Translations under genes and position numbers: made by a program
Assembly: GCA_001986395.2 (NCBI GenBank)
Contig: MQVO02000094.1
Location: forward strand, 1-37,613
Origin: Irpex lacteus
Lineage: Eukaryota; Basidiomycota; Agaricomycetes; Polyporales; Irpicaceae
Reading direction: 5' to 3'
Length of the DNA: 37,613 nucleotides
Notes under the pieces: model-generated
What the model was told of the DNA's origin: nothing
The model's input: only the letters and a program-made list of their open reading frames with translations
The model's database searches: none
Shown here: positions 32,162 through 37,613 of the stretch, in pieces
Layout: the number at the start of each line of letters is the position of its first letter
Numbering within the stretch: position 1 is the stretch's first letter

Positions 32162-35100
32162 TCAATCTTTCCGACTACGACTTCCTCTACGTGTGTCTCC
32201 TTCAAGATGTTGTCGTATCGCAGCACCAGCAAGACCACCAGGGCCCCCTCTCCAGCGGTCGCGGTCAATCTTGGGACGCTTCGCGGGCGTTGCTCCTTTA
32301 TCACCCTTAGCAAGAGAAGGATCGCCGGTATCACGCTCTGTGGGATGGTAAGTCATATACTCGCCGGTTTTATGGAACCACATACCTGACGAAGCACGTT
32401 TACGACTAATATCACCATGTCCATCAGAAAGAGTTCCGTCCTTGCGGTGACTAGCTGGTGCTTGAGGCATCGCACGACTGGGTTCCTTATCAGAGATACG
32501 AGAGCGCAAACTCCCACTTTGTGCAGGAGAGTCGGTAGGTTGGCTTGACGAGGCTGAGGGTGACAATCGCTGCGGCTGTTCTCGTCCTCGCCATTCTTTG
32601 TCAGATTTTGAGGGTCTGGGAACTTCGTTCGATGACATCGCACGAGGTGCAGAAGGTGTCGACGGTGGAAGTGCTCGAGAGGCAGAAGCCGGGCCTTGAG
32701 GAATGGGCTTGTCTGAGAGCTGTAAGAGGATTAGTAGGGAGGCAAGACCATTTCAGATCGTCCATCCTCACCTTAGTGTCAACCGTTAACGGCTTGCTGT
32801 CAGTCCCGGGTTGATCACGATCCTTTCTCCGTCGTTCAGATTCTCGTGTACGGTCATGCCCGTCCTTCTCAGTGCGTCGACTTCTGTCTTCATGATGGCT
32901 TTCCTTACGAGACGGGCGTTTGGCTGCACGATCGGACTTGACATCTCTGGTGTCAGTACCCAGATAGATGCATACCTAAACAACCGCTTACCTCATCCTC
33001 TACTGGGCGACGCCGCTTGCCCAAGGAGTCGTCTTGAGTGTCACGACGGCGAGAAGAGTCAGTCCGAGCTCTATCGTCACTGGCCGAAGGGACCGGTGCA
33101 GTAGCCGTAGAGCGACCCAAGGACTCCCGCTCTTTTCTAGTTTCGCGATCACGGTCTTTCTCGTCACGGCGGTGACGATCTCTGTCACGCTCACGATCTC
33201 TCTCCCTGTCCCTTTCCCTGTGATCTTTATCACGCTCCTTTTCGCGTTCACCCCTCTCCTTCTCGCGCTCCCGAGGACGCTCCCTATCACCATGCCTGTC
33301 ACGACCACGGTCCCTGTCCCGCTCTGACCGATCCTCCCTGTCACTCTCACGATTGCTACGACCGCTGCGTTCACGACCGTGGCCATCTCGGCGGGACTCA
33401 TGGCGAGTTTCTCGTTCTTGCTTCTTTTCTCCCGCCCTGTCACCCTCGGTTGTGGTACGAGACCTGCCACCACTGGCTCGACTATCAGCGCTGGGGTTCC
33501 TAGTCCCTGGACGGCTTGAGGGGGATGGGGATCGACGGCGACTCGAAGCAGAGCGAGTATCCCCTGTGAGATTGTTCCCTTTATCATCACTTTTCTCGGA
33601 TGGGCGCGATTGCCTTGCGGTCTCCCGAAGCTCCTGGGCAGATACAGTTTGACTGGGATTTGCAGGTGGGGGCATTGCTTGCGTCGCTTCCGTTGACGGA
33701 CCTTTGATTTCGTTGCCAGAGATCTTTGGTGATTGTGGAAGGTCCCTACTGCCCATAGGCCTGAGGTGAGATGATGGAGTAGGAGGGCGTGACGTGTCTG
33801 CGTATGGTCGAGGAATGGATGAACCATTAACTAGTTGCGACGGCGTAGATGGACGGTTGGAGACAGCTGAAGGCGCACGAGGAGGAGGGTCTTCCCTTCT
33901 CGGGGCGGTTGGAAGAGTTGACACTGCTGGTAGATCGACCGCCATTGCGTCCCCGCTCACGCCATTCTCGGTAACAACCGCCTTCGGTGCTGGACTCCTG
34001 GTGTCAGGCCTAATACGTTTAACCACTTCAGGTCTGGGGATGCTAGTGAAGTGCAGGGGTAAATATAATATTCCATAATAGATGCCTTTGGCTATGGCCG
34101 CTTACCTCTCCATCGCTTGTTTGACCGAGCTGGAAGTCGTATTTGGTTCTGATGCTGAGGCACTGGGGCCAGTCGGTTGTGAAAGCTGTGCGCGAGGGGC
34201 TGATGGTGTTGAACCAGAAGGCGCAACTGTACGACGAGCGTCGGCACTCGGCGCAGTTGGTATACCGCCGTTGCGTGGACGATCGCCAGGTGTGGGCGTT
34301 CCTGTGGGCGTGGGCTTGGAGGACGGCGCAGCAGGTGGCAGCTGAACGTCGATGAGTAACACGTAGTATTTTATATATGAGCATACTCACTCTAGATTTC
34401 GTCGGTGGTGCCCAGAATGACTCTCGCTTCTTCAGACCAGCAGCATACGAGTTCCCGAATATCCTCAAATCGCCGCGTTTTTCCTTCTCAAGGAATCGGT
34501 CAACCGCATGCTGGATTGTTGGTCCCGCGGGGTCGTGGACAGCGGCACATGGGAACACGGGTAAGATCTCTTTGAGAACCACAAGCGAATTGTACACATG
34601 CATGTACTCCCCGGTCTCGATCCCATCGATAAAACACTACGAAACATCATCAGTTGAAGGCTCATCCATGTTCTCGATTACGGACCTTCAGCAATTTGCG
34701 GTGCCACTTGCGCACCACCGCGAGAAACGCAGGCCACCCGATGATATCGTCAGCGGTAACAACATTCTTGTTACTGAACTTCAACATAAAGCCTGGAAGG
34801 TAGGATGATCTTGCTCCCTTAGATCGATTATCATTCAAGAAAAGCTGTTCATCCTGATGCCATTTGTATAAGTCCGTCAATATACCCAAGAGGAATCGCC
34901 CTGAGACAATTCGGTCAGCCGATGTTTGGGAGCGTAGTATATATCATCTAAAACGTACCGTAGTTCTGCGCCTCATATTCGGTACAAGAAAATATGACAG
35001 TCTTGACATGCTCGCTCAGTAGCTGCATGGGAGTTAGTACGACAGAGCTTTCAAGAAGAATACACTCTAACCTTGTCGTATGTGTTCAAGGTAGAGAACC

Positions 35101-37613
35101 CTGGTGTACCGAGGGAGTGCATGATTTTTATTATCTGAGCACAAAAAATCGGCGTCCATAGGAGAAATGAGCGCTCGGGGGTGAAGACAGTGTTCAACAA
35201 GAGCCGAAGCGAGAGTTGCACCCTTGGGATCTGATGAATTATGAGCAAGAGTGACAAAAGATTGACCATAAGTACTCACTGTGTGCGAACCAGTGCTGTT
35301 TCTCCTTCGCCATACGTTTCTTAGTGTAGCCCATAGCAATTACTTGATCCTTTGACTCTTGTGTGAGCAGATTGGCGAACTGGTTGTAACGTTCTCGCTT
35401 GCTCCGGTGTAGGCCGGCAGATAGGCGTTTGGCACGGTCTGAAGATCGATCTGCGGAAATGTATCTTGAATCCTCCTGACGACTCAGCGCACGGAGATTT
35501 GCTGTCTCCTCTTCATATTTCGCCAGCGGCGGTGAAATGTCGTAGGTTGACAATTGCCCAAAACGTCAGGTAAAACCCAGGTCTACAGATGTGCTCAGTA
35601 GTCTACTCAGAACAGAATCGAGATATTTACCCAATGGTGTCCATAGCAGATGCAGGCGCGATAGCTTTGATTTCTTCGAAGCGTTCATACAACTCAGGTT
35701 GCCAGGGGTTCTATATGCAATTAGAGAGCACCTCGAGAAATATCGCGATGTTCCTACCTGCGGCATTGGTTGGGGTGGCTCTGCTCCATTCATAACAACG
35801 TCCTCTCCTGCCTGTGCTGCTTGACCTTGGCTCTGGTCTGCTAGAGTAGTCGAGTCGCCAACAGCTGGCGAGCCTATTCGAGGCGTCGTCGTCGAAGGAT
35901 CCCGTTTAGCGGTTAGAGCGGCCTTAAGGCGTTTCTCGGCCTCCTCGCTTGCGATGCGTTCTTTATCATTAGCAGCCAAAGCAGCCTCCTACATTATGAT
36001 CAATAAAGATAGGCATGGGTACAGCCTGTCACATACCAATAGCTTCGCGTTCAATACGGGCCTAATCATGTGCATACAGATTGGAGCTGGAACACCGTAG
36101 ACCTTATGCAGCTCCGTCAGAGGGGGGAGAATCTTCGTGACGTAGTCCGTCAAAGGCATACGCTGGTGACACCAAGAGCTCAATGTATTGCAGGGAGTAC
36201 GCCATGACACTGAATTGTCGCCGACATTAGCTTTACACAGCGATGAAGATGGGCTGGCACTGACAGTGTCGTAAAGGCTTGCGAGCGATTTAAGAGGGGC
36301 GTTCGGCGTCGGGGGCTGATACACACACTTCTGTCGTTGCTGAGCGACTTGAATCAGGAGAGGTTGAGCCAGCTGCGATTCCATTAATGCTCGTCCCAGT
36401 CTTTGCGGCCCTTTGAGCGTCATATCGCCAGGCTCCAAGCGAGCACCACGCGCTGCGGAAGAGATCGCCTCAATACGCAGATAAGGGCCACCAGCCATCG
36501 CGATAACTTGAGAGTCCGTCATGTTTGGCAGAGGCGAGATGCCTGTCATATGTCGAATGACCTCCTGCAACACAACCAGCTCTGAAGTTTGACCGTTTTG
36601 CAGCTGGTGAACAATGTATCGAATCATCGGTGTCAAATCGGCGCTATACCGACGATAGAGTTGACCTGTGAAGGACGCAAGATCTGAAAAGAGCTCGGAT
36701 TAGCTGGCTTGGAGGATGTGATACAGCCATAACTCACTCTGCAACCAATCCGAAGTGTTGACCCCGTCGTCTTTGACACGATCTTTGTTAGGGTTCGCCA
36801 AAGCTTCCAATACAATGTACAACAACACGTCGAAGCCCATAACGGTCACGAAGTTGAGTGCCTGGAGGACGCCAGTTGGCCATATTTTGGTATGCCATGA
36901 TTTGCGTAACAGCATTCGTGAAGAGAATGCACGGGTCAGAGTGGGCTAACTTCGCGACGCACCAGCCAGGGAGTCAATGGTCTGCATAGATAATCTACGC
37001 AAAATGCCTTTCGACTCTCGGTCTGCTTGTATGGCACGAACGCGTAGCTCAGGGTGAGACTTATACGTCTCCGTCTTCAGTTCGCCATACAAACGCCACC
37101 GAAGCGTCACTTCGTATTGCCGCAAGATATTCCAGACTTCCACTGCGCAGACGGCATTCCTCGTACAAGTGGAAGTGCGGTAGAAGATACTGGCGGAGGA
37201 CCCTGTACCAGAATTGTCTTGTTGGATTCTCAAGATCTGTTGAGGCTATCGGCTTCTTGGTCGTTGGATCGAGGGGAGCCTAGAGTAAATACAAATAGGT
37301 GTTTGTGAGTACTGAGCGGCCTCCGAAGAGACACACTTACGATACTGTTAGTATGAGTGCGTCCTATGCGAAGGAACTTGCTCAAGAAATTGACGTCCCG
37401 AGAGACGTGCACGCCCACAAAGCTCATGAGTGGCTCGATGACGTCGACGATATCTTCCATAGTGGAGCACATAGGTACGCGCTCCGTCCAGTTAGGATAG
37501 AAGAAGAGATATGTTGTTGTACTTGTACTTGGTGGCGTAGGAGCTAGAAGGTGATGTGAACTCTCCTTTCCGGCGCAGATACGAGGCCAGTATTCGCAAA
37601 GCGTGCCTTGGCC
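32162..37613 (-). CDS. THO2: THO complex subunit 2 (Tho2/THOC2), N-terminus outside window, several frame breaks
   Basis: Tho2 is the scaffold of the THO/TREX complex that couples transcription to mRNP packaging and export. Visible homology runs in the family's order: EVWNILRQYEVTLRWRLYGE, KLAHSDPCILFTNAV, GFDVLLYIVLEALANPNKDR, then SADLTPMIRYIVHQLQNGQ, SELVVLQEVIRHMTGI, CHQ-MPLTDYVTKILPPL, KEKQHWFAHS, MHSLGTPGFSTLNTYDK, VIFSCTEYEAQNYGRFLLGI, VVRKWHRKLLK, IETGEYMHVYNSLVVLKEILPVFP, and a long Pro/Ser- then Arg/Glu/Asp-rich tail. It needs about 15 introns of 47-72 nt inside the window, for example 36684-36737, 35711-35757, 34637-34685, 34034-34105, 32937-32991 and 32720-32771. About seven one-base frame breaks lie between 35143 and 37168; none left of that. 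Confidence 0.9.
33120..33440 (-). repeat. Arg/Glu/Asp-dipeptide low-complexity tract in Tho2 tail
   Basis: Within the Tho2 C-terminal tail, about 100 codons encode alternating RE, RD, EK and KD dipeptides (such as RERDRERDRERDRHR). This repeat-like composition is typical of the nucleic-acid-binding tails of THOC2 and of RS-like splicing factors. On the DNA it shows as repeated CTCTC/GATC-containing short words. It is coding, not an independent repeat element. Confidence 0.75.

Overview
The window looks like nuclear DNA of a mushroom-forming basidiomycete (Agaricomycetes). Reasons: compact genes on both strands, many short introns (mostly 47-75 nt) with GT..AG ends and CTRAC-like branch points, an F-box protein and a multi-pass membrane protein of the kinds expanded in Agaricomycetes, and basidiomycete-like versions of housekeeping genes. 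All gene models were built by hand from reading frames, splice signals and remembered family sequence; no search was run.

Layout from left to right. (1) 1-3966, minus: the 3'-truncated part of an adenylation / carrier-protein / hexapeptide-acyltransferase enzyme, with about ten frame breaks. (2) 5446-6147, plus: ribosomal protein eS7, with a GC-AG intron. (3) 6662-7985, plus: a Rab-type GTPase with a ~150-residue insertion. (4) 8588-9480, plus: an AMMECR1-domain protein. (5) 9702-11591, minus: a PPR protein. (6) 12535-13816, plus: a seven-exon multi-pass membrane protein. (7) 14085-15591, minus: ribosomal protein uL3, with 5-nt and 10-nt leading coding exons. (8) 16417-21275, plus: Mrc1/Claspin-like replication-checkpoint mediator, divergent from uL3 and with an MCB-like ACGCGT just upstream. 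(9) 21717-22193, plus: Sm-like NatC subunit Naa38. (10) 24127-25638, minus: a secreted six-hairpin glycosidase. (11) 26843-28396, plus: L-2-hydroxyglutarate dehydrogenase. (12) 28454-29100, minus: complex I subunit NDUFA12. (13) 29850-31947, plus: an F-box protein. (14) 32162 to the right edge, minus: THO complex subunit 2 (Tho2), N-terminus missing, also with several one-base frame breaks.

Most genes are housekeeping: translation (eS7, uL3), replication checkpoint (Mrc1), N-terminal acetylation (Naa38), mitochondrial function (L2HGDH, NDUFA12, perhaps the PPR protein) and mRNP export (Tho2). I see no metabolic cluster, mobile element or CRISPR-like array. The accessory genes are the adenylation enzyme, the six-hairpin glycosidase, the membrane protein and the F-box protein.

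The most notable pattern is where the frame breaks lie. About ten are in the leftmost 3.4 kb and seven in the rightmost 2.1 kb, mostly single-base changes in homopolymers. The twelve genes between are intact. This could be poor consensus at the ends of a contig, or true gene decay. The best biological oddities are the Rab GTPase with an insertion and an altered G4 motif, the micro-exons of uL3, the GC-AG intron of eS7, and a stopless 48-nt intron in the Tho2 tail.
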